Shown here one piece after another: positions 18,051 through 25,737 of a stretch of DNA of 64,000 nucleotides. Within the stretch, counting starts at the first letter, position 1, and the number at the start of each line of letters is the position of its first letter. This stretch comes from Gemmatimonadota bacterium (lineage in GTDB: Bacteria; Gemmatimonadota; Gemmatimonadetes; Longimicrobiales; Gaopeijiaceae), in contig JAUIKL010000007.1 in assembly GCA_030430625.1 (NCBI GenBank), positions 1 through 64,000 of the forward strand, written 5' to 3'. The translations under genes and the position numbers were made by a program. A model generated the notes under the pieces. That model saw nothing but the letters and a program-made list of their open reading frames with translations, did no database searches and was not told the origin of the DNA.

Positions 18051-18541
18051 CCCTACCTCTGAGACAATGGAAGCGGAGCCCCGACGGGGGGACGCCGCTT
18101 ATCAATAATGATTCTTCTTTTCAGGCGGAAAGCTAGATCGGGTGCATTCGAGGGTCAACGGTGGACGGCGCACGATCATGCGAACGTGACCCGTGCTTGC
18201 TGGGGCGCGTTCGTAGACCCGGAACGGTTGGGGCGGCCGTGACCACCGTCGGCGGAAGCCCGGGTGAGGCTCCTGCCCGGGAAGGGGTAGGCTCCGGTTC
18301 CGGAAGGGTGGGGTCCGGGGCGTGATCCGTCGAGTCCGCGAAGGCCGCCAGGGCACGCGCGTCCGGGCTGTCCAATATAGGATAAGAATTATCGTTCGAT
18401 ATATACGCGGAAACGCACTGATGTCTTGATCCTGCGACGTGGGCGGGCAAACCTGCTCGGGGGGCTTTCGTCACGGCGCCGCGACGAGCCGCGTAACCCG
18501 GGGCGGAGTCGAGCCGTACGATATACCAGAAAAGGGGATAC
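18051..18541. promoter_or_regulatory. Divergent spacer between suf operon and M6 protease operon, with AT-rich islands
   Basis: This 491-base spacer has no credible gene. Two AT-rich islands stand out in GC-rich surroundings. One (about 18098-18124) lies just upstream of sufC and reads GAATCATTATTGATAAG on the sufC strand. The other (18371-18410) holds GATAAGAATTATC, whose other strand GATAATTCTTATC fits a 6-1-6 Fur-like half-site pattern with one mismatch, followed directly by the palindrome ATCGTTCGAT. They are candidate promoter/operator regions for the two divergent operons. No Rrf2-type regulator gene (iscR/sufR) is encoded beside the operon. Confidence 0.5.
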
Positions 18542-18928
18542 ATGAGACGAATCATCGGAGTGCTGGCCGTCCTTGTGGCCGCCGGGTGCGGCAGCGAGGG
18601 GCCGGTCGCAGCGCCGGGTACGATCCGGGCGGCGGTCATCGGACCGACGACGACCGACGGAGCGGCGGTGATCGTTCTCGTCGGTGAGGCGATCGAGTCG
18701 GTCGAGCCGCTCCCCCCCACCGAGCTGTTCTTCTCGGTCGGGGACGAGGGCACCCAGGTCGTCCTGATCCATCCGACCGGCGGGCCTCTGGAGTTCTCGG
18801 TTGCGGTCTCGGACACCACACGACCGATATCCGCGATCGTGCAGGAGGTCGCGGGTCCAGACGACGCGCTGAGGGCCGACGTGTCGGCCTACTCCGTGGA
18901 GTTCGGGTCCGCGGAGGTCGGGCGATGA
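18542..18928 (+). CDS. Small lipoprotein coupled to the M6 protease gene
   Basis: A 128-aa product with signal peptide RRIIGVLAVLVAAGC and a clear lipobox (VAAGC). The mature 110 residues (e.g. VIGPTTTDGAAVIVLVGEAIESV) suggest a small beta-sandwich, but I recognise no family. A Shine-Dalgarno region (AAAGGGG) precedes the ATG. The stop overlaps the ATG of the M6 metalloprotease (ATGA), so the lipoprotein may be an inhibitor, chaperone or anchor for the protease; this is inference. Confidence 0.72.
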   Translation: MRRIIGVLAVLVAAGCGSEGPVAAPGTIRAAVIGPTTTDGAAVIVLVGEAIESVEPLPPTELFFSVGDEGTQVVLIHPTGGPLEFSVAVSDTTRPISAIVQEVAGPDDALRADVSAYSVEFGSAEVGR

Positions 18929-20856
18929 GTCGGCGCGCGCGCGCGGGCCACCGCGCTCTGCGCCTGGGCGCGCTCTTCGGCCTGGCTCCCTTCCTCGGGC
19001 AGGCTCCCTTCGGCGGTGCGCTCGCGGTGTCGGCCCAGGACGTGGTCGACGCGGGGAAGAGGTACGGCATCGAAGTGCCATCGGCCTACTGCGCCCAGGT
19101 GGCCGCGAGACCGGCACTGTACGAGTTCGAGCGAGCCCTGTTCAACCGAGTGGGCCCGGAGCGGACGTCCGCATTCGGGGAAGTCGGGGTGCCCGTGATT
19201 CTGGGGTTGTTCGCGGACTCGCCCGCCGAACCGCATATCACCCCCGAGGCCGTACAGCAGTCTCTCTTCGACGGTCCGTCCGAGCACGGGACGATGACGG
19301 AGTCGTACCTCGAGATGTCCCGTGGGGCGCTCACCATCGTCGGCGAGGTATACGGGTGGGCGAGAAGCTCTCTGACGATGGCGGACGTCGTCGGCACGGA
19401 TCGAAGCTTCGGTCCCGACAACCGCGTGGGAGAATACCTCGTGGAGGTGCTCTCGCAGGTGGACGCCGACATCGACTTCGCCCGCTTCGACAACGACGGT
19501 CCGGACGGTGTGGCCAACAGTGGCGACGACGACGGCTTCGTCGACGTCGTGACCTTCGAGTACCTGGAAGTCTCCGCGTCCTGTGGCGGACCCTCCATCT
19601 GGCCGCACCGTTCGACCCTCAGCGGTCGAGCCGGCGCACCTTATCGTACCGACGACATCGGCATCGACGGCGACACGATCTACGTCCAGGACTACATCAC
19701 GCAGGGCGCCACGGACTGTTCGGGTGAGAACGTGCAGGACGCCGGGGTCATCACCCACGAGTTCGGTCACGCCCTGGGCTTCCCGGACTGGTACCACTGG
19801 ATCGACTCGAGCCTGGGACCGTACGGTCGTCGTTGGGTGATGGGCTGCTGGGCGCTGATGGCCGCCGGCTCGTGGGGCTGCGGACCCGTGGTGGACGATC
19901 GCCCTCCTTTCGGGCCGACCCACATGCTCGGCTATTCGAAGGAGCGGCTCGGCTGGATCGACTACACCGAGGTCGGCGAGGTCTGGAACGAGACCTTTGT
20001 GCTGCGACCCGCCGAGCTGGACGGGCGGGTGCTCCGGATGCAGTTGGACGAGGCCGGTGACGAGTTCCTCATTGCGGAGTACAGGGCCCAGGTCGGCTTC
20101 GACCGCCACCTCCCGGCCGCCGGTGTGCTCCTGTACAAACACGATGAGAATGCGGCGCTCCGGCCACCGCCGGCGTCCGACGACCCGTACTTCTTGACCA
20201 TGCTCGAGCGTGACGCCGACGAGAGTCTCCGCCGCATGGCCGCGGAAGGGGGCAGTCGTGGTGAACCGGGTGATGCGTGGGGCGTGGATGGGGCGTCGAG
20301 CCGCCTGACGGCCGAAGACCCCCCCTACCTTCGGCTCGCCGACGGAGGATGGACGTCCGTGCAGGTCCACGAGGTGTACGCTGAAGGTGACTCCGCGCGC
20401 GTCGTCTTATCCACGGGGCGAACGCCCCGCCTGATCGCGCCGGGGGCAAGATTCGACGTAGATCGCGTTCGAACCTTCACCCAACGCGTTCGCATTGCGG
20501 GAGGCTACGGACCCTACACCCCTGCCGGGGACATACCGGCCGGCTTCACGCTGGCCGTGGACCGGGACGCGCTGGTGCTGATCGGCTCCGTCGTCGACTC
20601 CCTTCCGCGGACGTACGAACTGACTGTCACCGACGCTCGGGGGAGCACGTCTCCCCCGGTTGCGATCGAGCTGGCAGGAACCGGTCCGTGGACGGTCGGC
20701 CTGCAGAGCCTCCTGCAGCGCTTCCTCCAGGAGGGAGACCCCCTCAGCCCGGGGGAGGCGTCGTATCTGGACGAGGTCGGAAACGCCAATGGACGATACG
20801 ACGTCGGTGACCTTCGACGCTGGCTTCGCGAAGGGGATCCGAACGGACAGCTCTGA
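18925..20856 (+). CDS. M6-family metalloprotease with dockerin-like C-terminus
   Basis: A 643-aa exported protein with an Arg-rich n-region and hydrophobic signal. The zinc motif is HEFGHALGFPD (HExxHxxGxxD, about residue 278), typical of M6 (immune inhibitor A-like) peptidases. A block before it (GEYLVEVLSQVDADIDF.RFDNDGPDG) carries the calcium-type Asp-rich turns common to M6. Around 500-590 lies a putative Ig-like/cadherin-like repeat (GGYGPYTPAGDIPAGFTL). The last 35 residues (LDEVGNANGRYDVGDLRRWLRE) look like a single dockerin/EF-hand-type repeat. It probably degrades extracellular protein. Confidence 0.85.
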   Translation: MSRRARAGHRALRLGALFGLAPFLGQAPFGGALAVSAQDVVDAGKRYGIEVPSAYCAQVAARPALYEFERALFNRVGPERTSAFGEVGVPVILGLFADSPAEPHITPEAVQQSLFDGPSEHGTMTESYLEMSRGALTIVGEVYGWARSSLTMADVVGTDRSFGPDNRVGEYLVEVLSQVDADIDFARFDNDGPDGVANSGDDDGFVDVVTFEYLEVSASCGGPSIWPHRSTLSGRAGAPYRTDDIGIDGDTIYVQDYITQGATDCSGENVQDAGVITHEFGHALGFPDWYHWIDSSLGPYGRRWVMGCWALMAAGSWGCGPVVDDRPPFGPTHMLGYSKERLGWIDYTEVGEVWNETFVLRPAELDGRVLRMQLDEAGDEFLIAEYRAQVGFDRHLPAAGVLLYKHDENAALRPPPASDDPYFLTMLERDADESLRRMAAEGGSRGEPGDAWGVDGASSRLTAEDPPYLRLADGGWTSVQVHEVYAEGDSARVVLSTGRTPRLIAPGARFDVDRVRTFTQRVRIAGGYGPYTPAGDIPAGFTLAVDRDALVLIGSVVDSLPRTYELTVTDARGSTSPPVAIELAGTGPWTVGLQSLLQRFLQEGDPLSPGEASYLDEVGNANGRYDVGDLRRWLREGDPNGQL

Positions 20857-20859
20857 CCG

Positions 20860-20896
20860 AAAAAAGGCCCCGCCCGACCGAGAGGCCGGACGGGGC
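20860..20896 (-). terminator. Rho-independent terminator of the LTXXQ-like gene
   Basis: On the minus strand GCCCCGTCCGGCC...GGTCGGGCGGGGCC forms a GC stem followed directly by TTTTTT. It lies 47 bases past the stop of the minus-strand gene and is the best intrinsic terminator in the window. It may also insulate the convergent M6 operon. Confidence 0.85.
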
Positions 20897-20943
20897 ACGG
20901 GGCCCGTGGCGAGGTGCGCGTTCGCCGACGAACCCCGCTCTCC

Positions 20944-21537
20944 TCAGTTGACCTCGTCTTCGAACCCGAGCGTGTCGAAGCCCTCCGGCGCCGGGCTCTC
21001 CAGACGCCCGAAGCCACGTCTCCGCCCCGAGCGGCGGCGGTCGAGCCGATCGTCATCCATGCGGGGGCCCCGAGCGCCGCGCACTCCGCGGCCGCCCCGC
21101 GCGCTGGCCCGACCCCTCACGAAGGCGCGCGTACGCGTCCGGAGATCGTCGAGCATCTCGATCTGAGCCTCGTCGAGGATCGCTTCGATTTCCGCCTGCC
21201 GCTCCTCGGCGTCGTCCCGGCGAGCATCGGCTCGGTCTTCGAGGAAGGCCATCATCTCGCTCTGTCGGATCTGGCCGGCCTGCAAGCGGGATCGCATCTC
21301 CGCCATCTCGGCCTGGAGCGTAGAGCGCTCCTGAACGCGCTCGGCGCGGATTCGATCCAGCGCCGAGATCTGATCGTCGGTCAACTCGAGCCGGTCCCTC
21401 ATCGACATGATCGACTCGACCGCCGACCCGCGCACGGCCCGGCGGCGTTCCGGAGCGGCCTGGGCCGTCGCGCTCTCCACCAGGACGGCGCTCATCATCA
21501 ACAGGGCGATGGCCCCGTGGCATACTCGCTTGTTCAT
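20944..21537 (-). CDS. Spy/LTXXQ-like periplasmic protein
   Basis: A 197-aa product starting MNKRVCHGAIALLMMSAVLVESATAQA, a good Sec signal. The much longer track ORF (20944-22839) is this gene plus an off-frame reading of the permease. The mature part is a charged helix: MRDRLELTDDQISALDRIRAE is an LTxxQ motif, followed by coiled-coil heptads (LQAEMAEMRSRLQAGQ) and a second DEAQIEMLDDLRTR. The C-terminus is Arg/Gly-rich (RGRASARGGRGVRGARG). Such proteins act as periplasmic chaperones or metal sensors (Spy/CpxP/ZraP group). Confidence 0.75.
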   Translation of the reverse strand: MNKRVCHGAIALLMMSAVLVESATAQAAPERRRAVRGSAVESIMSMRDRLELTDDQISALDRIRAERVQERSTLQAEMAEMRSRLQAGQIRQSEMMAFLEDRADARRDDAEERQAEIEAILDEAQIEMLDDLRTRTRAFVRGRASARGGRGVRGARGPRMDDDRLDRRRSGRRRGFGRLESPAPEGFDTLGFEDEVN

Positions 21538-21650
21538 CGTTTGACTCCCTCGCGCACCCGATTCCCTCGGGCGAGTCCGTCTCGCCCTCGTGTGACTGGA
21601 GAGTTCCGGCCCGACGATTTCGTTAAAGGCCCCGCAACGGCTCGGGTCGG

Positions 21651-22994
21651 CTAGCGGGCCTCCGCCGCCTTCATCCTGGAGACGACAACCCCCGCCACGA
21701 GGAGTGCCGCAAGCATGAGGCCCGCACCCAGCGCCAACTCGGGCTGCGACCAGACGAGGATGACCAGGATCGCGATGTACAGGAGAATCGTGAGCCCCGG
21801 CAGGATCGGATGACCCGGCATCGTGAACGGTCGCTCGAGGTCGGGCCTCTTGGCGCGGAGGCGGAAGTAACCGAGTAGGACCATGGTGTCGACCGTGATC
21901 GCGACGGTCATCATGAAGCGAATCAGGAACTCGAAGCTGCCGGTCAGTGCCAGCATGCCGATCCATGCGGTGATCATGTACAGGGCGTTTCTCGGTGTGC
22001 CGCGCTTGTCGAGGTTGGCCAGTGAGCGCGGAGCGAGGCCTTCTCTGGCCAGTCCGAACGCCACCCTGGGGAGTCCGAGGAAGTTCACGTTGGCGCTGCT
22101 GATGAGGATCATGAGACTGGCCACGAGGACCACCGTCCCGGCCATGTCTCCGAATACGGCCGCGGTCGCGTCCCGTGCCACCAGGTCCGATCCGGCCATC
22201 TGCTCGGGTGTCAGAACGGTGAGGAGGGCCACGTTCATCAACAGATAGAGGACCATCACGGCCATCGCCCCGCCCAGCAGGATCCGCGGCAGCGCTCGGT
22301 GCGGCTCCATGACCTCTTCGGAGAGCTTGGCCGCGTCCTCCCAACCGTAGTAGGCGAACGAGATCGACTGATAGGCGAGTGCGTATCCGAGCAGACCGGC
22401 CGTGGTCTCCCCGCTCACGAGTGGCGCTGTGTCGGCCGCGCTGCCTCCGGCCAACCCGACCGCGGCGATCGCGAGCACGATGAAGATCTTGATGGCCGTC
22501 GTGACGTTCTGGAACGTCGTACTCGCCTTGAGCCCCCGGGTGTGCAGGACGAAGTACCCGAGCACGATCGCGAGGGCCACGACACCCACCCAGACACTGT
22601 CGGGCGCCTCCGTCGTGCCGAGCGCGAGCATAAAGAGGTAGCTCGAGATCAGGACCGCTTTCGAGGCGCCACTGAAGCCCCGAGTCACGAAGATCTCCGA
22701 CCACCCGGCCACGAAGCCCATCGTGTCCCCCCATGCGTGCCGCGCGTACACGTACTTCCCTCCGGCCTCGGGGAGTGCGGCCGCCATCTCGGCCAGGACC
22801 AGGGTGCTGAGGCCTGCAACCACCCCGCCGAAGAACCACATGCCGAGGATGACGAGGGGATCACCGAGATAGCCCGCGATCAGGCCGGGCGTCCCGAGGA
22901 TACCGGCACCGATCACGATTCCCACCGTCACGGCGAGCCCGTCTCGAACGCGGAGGACTCGATTCAACTGACGGGGTGAGGTGTCTGCGTTCAC
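21651..22994 (-). CDS. APC-family amino acid permease
   Basis: A 447-aa polytopic protein with about 12 membrane segments. The first segment has the APC substrate-binding motif VGIVIGAGILGTPGLIAGYLG, and helix 6 reads ALAYQSISFAYYGWEDAAKLSEEV, matching the conserved E-containing loop of the family. It would import an amino acid or exchange related solutes across the inner membrane. It is encoded alone on the minus strand between the LTXXQ-like gene and lutC. Confidence 0.88.
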   Translation of the reverse strand: MNADTSPRQLNRVLRVRDGLAVTVGIVIGAGILGTPGLIAGYLGDPLVILGMWFFGGVVAGLSTLVLAEMAAALPEAGGKYVYARHAWGDTMGFVAGWSEIFVTRGFSGASKAVLISSYLFMLALGTTEAPDSVWVGVVALAIVLGYFVLHTRGLKASTTFQNVTTAIKIFIVLAIAAVGLAGGSAADTAPLVSGETTAGLLGYALAYQSISFAYYGWEDAAKLSEEVMEPHRALPRILLGGAMAVMVLYLLMNVALLTVLTPEQMAGSDLVARDATAAVFGDMAGTVVLVASLMILISSANVNFLGLPRVAFGLAREGLAPRSLANLDKRGTPRNALYMITAWIGMLALTGSFEFLIRFMMTVAITVDTMVLLGYFRLRAKRPDLERPFTMPGHPILPGLTILLYIAILVILVWSQPELALGAGLMLAALLVAGVVVSRMKAAEAR

Positions 22995-23060
22995 GTGTTC
23001 GGTCGCCGGGCAGGGGTTCGAAGCCCGGCCAACATGAGCGCGGTCCCGGTCCCTCGCCAG

Positions 23061-23642
23061 CTACTCGGGTGGGAGGATCAGCGCCACGAGTCGCCCGGGC
23101 CCGTGAACCCCCTGGACCATCATCTGCCCGATGTCCGCCGACTTGGATGGACCCGAGTGCAGCCCCATGGCCGACGGGAGTTCGTCACCCCAGCTGCGCA
23201 GTGCATCCGCGAGGGTGTGCGTGATCCGATCTCGGCGCACCAGAACGACATGGGTCGGTGGGAGCAGTTGGACCTTTCGGCCGTCGCGCGCGTCGAGCGC
23301 GAGCGACCCCGTCTCCGCGACCCCTCCCCGAGCCCAGGACAGTCCGAGCGCTGCGTCCGCGGGCGTGGATGGTTCGAGCCCCGACCGGAACGCGTCGGGT
23401 ACCCCGAGCCCGATGGCGCAGCTCGAAAAGCCCTCTGCGAATCGGGCGAACCATGCGGCCGCGTCCCGATCGTGCTCGAAGTGGTGGGCCTCTCCACCGG
23501 TCTCGGTGAAGCGCTCCGCGAAGTCAGCCGCGGCGTCCCGGCTGGGGTCGGGCTCGCCGGGGAAGTCTCCGGGGTGCGGTGGCTCGGTGCGCTCCGCGTT
23601 GGCCGATCGGATGGCCGCGAGGATCTGAGCGCGCCCTCTCAT
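23061..23642 (-). CDS. lutC: Lactate utilization protein C
   Basis: A 193-aa LUD-domain protein. The ATG at 23642 overlaps the lutB stop (ATGA); the 351-codon track ORF includes an upstream off-frame part. Typical LutC features are GVAETGSLALDARDGR and the C-terminal GVHGPGRLVALIL (HGP motif). LutABC together oxidise L-lactate to pyruvate with iron-sulfur centres. It is the last gene of the lut operon. Confidence 0.9.
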   Translation of the reverse strand: MRGRAQILAAIRSANAERTEPPHPGDFPGEPDPSRDAAADFAERFTETGGEAHHFEHDRDAAAWFARFAEGFSSCAIGLGVPDAFRSGLEPSTPADAALGLSWARGGVAETGSLALDARDGRKVQLLPPTHVVLVRRDRITHTLADALRSWGDELPSAMGLHSGPSKSADIGQMMVQGVHGPGRLVALILPPE

Positions 23643-25036
23643 TCGATTCCCTCCTTCCACTGCTGGCGGAAGCTCCTGGGACTCGGAGTCGGAGCTTCCC
23701 TTCCTTCGACCCACCCGTTCAAGACGGGGAGAGACCTTGCCATGGAGCGCCACGGGGTATTGCGGAGGGCCACCGCCGCTGCGCCGTACGCGCCCGGCCG
23801 TGCGGCCACAGCCGCCAGTGCTCGGCTTCCCAACCCTTCCGAGCGAGGCGTGAGCCCCGCCGCGACGGCCCGCTCCCGCCAGTGGACGAGCAGCTCCGGT
23901 ATCGGAATGCGCACCGGGCACGCTTCGACGCATGCGCCACACAGACTCGAAGCATAGGGGAGCGGCATGGCGGCCTCGAGCCCGAGGAGGCCGGGCGACA
24001 GGATGGCGCCGATCGGTCCGGAGTACGTCCATCCATATGCGTGGCCACCCGTCTGCCGGTAGACCGGACAGCTGTTGAGACAGGCGCCACAACGCACGCA
24101 CCGAAGTGCCTCCCACCCGCGTTCGTCGGCCAGCATGCGCGTCCGCCCGTTGTCGACGAGGACGACGTGCATCTCCTCGGGACCATCGACCTCCCCCTCG
24201 GACCGCGGACCTTGCAAGAGGGACACGTAGAGGCCGATCGGCTGTCCTGTTGCCGACCGCGCCGTGAGTTGCAGGAAGCCCGCCAGGTCCTCGAATCGGG
24301 GGACGACCTTCTCGATCCCGACGAAGGCCACGTGCACCGGAGGGACCGAGGTCGAGAGTCGGATGTTACCCTCGTTCTCGATCAGAGCGATCGTTCCAGT
24401 ATCGGCGGCGAGGAAGTTGCCCCCCGATATCCCCAGCTCTGCTGCCAGGAACCGACTCCTCAACGCGGCACGAGCGGCCGCGGCGAGGTCGTCGGGCGCT
24501 GCGTCGAGCGGGGTGCCGAGGTGCTCGTGAAAGAGGATGCGGCAGTCTTCCAGGCTCCGATGGATGGCCGGACCCACGATGTGGCTGGGGGGCTCACCGA
24601 GGAGCTGGATGATGTACTCGCCGAGATCCGTCTCGACCGGTTCGACGCCCAGCTTCTCGAGGTGCTCGTTCACCTCCAGCTCCTCGGCGAGCATGCTCTT
24701 TCCCTTGACTGCGCTGCGCACCCCATGCTTTTCGACGATCTCGGAAAGGACCCGTAGGGCGTCGTCTGGCTCGGGTGCCCAGTGAACGTGCACGCCCCTC
24801 TCGGCCAGTCGGTCGGCGGCTTCCGCCAGGTAGCGGTCGAGGTGCATGAGCGTGTGAGTCTTCACGTCTCGGGCCCAGTCCCGCCACGCTTCCGCCTCGA
24901 CGGACGCCAGCGCGTTCCGTCGGGCGGTCTCGAAGGCACGCGTAGCGGAACCGACGGAGGCGCGCACGGAGGGTGTGGAGCGGACGGTGCGAGCACTGAC
25001 CTCACGGTAGTCGGACGGGCGCGTGGAGAAGCTCAC
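23639..25036 (-). CDS. lutB: Iron-sulfur lactate oxidation protein LutB
   Basis: A 465-aa protein from the GTG that overlaps the lutA stop (GTGA). Two ferredoxin-type clusters are present: CVRCGACLNSCPVY and CGACVEACPV. The N-terminal LUD domain contains GISGGNFLAADTGTIALIENEGN, a LutB hallmark. It is the central electron-transfer subunit of the LutABC L-lactate oxidase. The extended track start falls inside lutA and is rejected. Confidence 0.92.
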   Translation of the reverse strand: MSFSTRPSDYREVSARTVRSTPSVRASVGSATRAFETARRNALASVEAEAWRDWARDVKTHTLMHLDRYLAEAADRLAERGVHVHWAPEPDDALRVLSEIVEKHGVRSAVKGKSMLAEELEVNEHLEKLGVEPVETDLGEYIIQLLGEPPSHIVGPAIHRSLEDCRILFHEHLGTPLDAAPDDLAAAARAALRSRFLAAELGISGGNFLAADTGTIALIENEGNIRLSTSVPPVHVAFVGIEKVVPRFEDLAGFLQLTARSATGQPIGLYVSLLQGPRSEGEVDGPEEMHVVLVDNGRTRMLADERGWEALRCVRCGACLNSCPVYRQTGGHAYGWTYSGPIGAILSPGLLGLEAAMPLPYASSLCGACVEACPVRIPIPELLVHWRERAVAAGLTPRSEGLGSRALAAVAARPGAYGAAAVALRNTPWRSMARSLPVLNGWVEGREAPTPSPRSFRQQWKEGIE

Positions 25037-25737
25037 GCTCCCACCCCCTGCCAGAGGAGAGACGCGAGGTGTTCGAAGCGATGACTGCCGCCCCGGCTGC
25101 GACTCCGGCTCGCGAGCTGCAACAGGCATCCCCCGTCGGCGGACGTCACCCCGTCGATGGCGGGAAGGGTGTCGAGCTTGTGGTCCGCCATAGCGGTGGA
25201 TACCTCGGGAAGCTTGGCGGAGAAGAGGCCGCCGAAGCCGCAGCACTCCTGGTCCGCCGACCAGGGGACGACCTCGGCCCCACAGCCCCGGAGCAGGCCA
25301 ACCGGTTCATCTTCGACTCCCAACTCCCGGAGGGCGTGGCACCCGTGGTGATAGGCCCATCGCAGGCCCTTCAGGCCGCCTCCCAACTCTCGAACCCCGA
25401 GCACCTTCACGATGAATTCCGACAGCTCCCAGGTCCGCGCGGCGATCGACGGGCCGGACGCGTCGTCGAGACCGGGGTAGTGATGTCGAAGCATGTTGGC
25501 GCAGCTCCCCGATGGGAGAACGACGTACTCGGCGGAGTCGAAGACCCGAGCCGTATGGCGCGCCATCCGCTCCGCTTCTTGCCGGTAGCCGGCGTTGTAC
25601 GCCGGTTGGCCACAACAGGTCTGTGCCTCCGGGAAGTCGACGGTCACTCCGAGGTGTCGAAGCAGTCGGACGGCGTCCGCACACGCGTCTGCGAAGAACT
25701 GATCCCCGACGCAGGTCACGAAGAGGGACACCCTCAC
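25033..25737 (-). CDS. lutA: Lactate utilization protein A (CCG-domain)
   Basis: A 234-aa protein starting RVSLFVTCVGDQFF after a GTG that overlaps the stop of the upstream membrane protein gene (GTGA). Two cysteine-rich CCG-domain repeats are seen: AQTCCGQPAYNAGY and DQECCGFGGLFSAKLPEVS, with HHGCHALRELG between them. These bind iron-sulfur or heterodisulfide-type centres. It is the first of lutABC. Confidence 0.92.
   Translation of the reverse strand: MRVSLFVTCVGDQFFADACADAVRLLRHLGVTVDFPEAQTCCGQPAYNAGYRQEAERMARHTARVFDSAEYVVLPSGSCANMLRHHYPGLDDASGPSIAARTWELSEFIVKVLGVRELGGGLKGLRWAYHHGCHALRELGVEDEPVGLLRGCGAEVVPWSADQECCGFGGLFSAKLPEVSTAMADHKLDTLPAIDGVTSADGGCLLQLASRSRSRGGSHRFEHLASLLWQGVGA

Noticed and set aside
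23002-23040. tRNA-like GGTTCGAA within a GCCGGGC/GCCCGGC inverted repeat after lutC
   Set aside because: No acceptor, D or anticodon arm can be drawn around it; at most a weak terminator without U tract.
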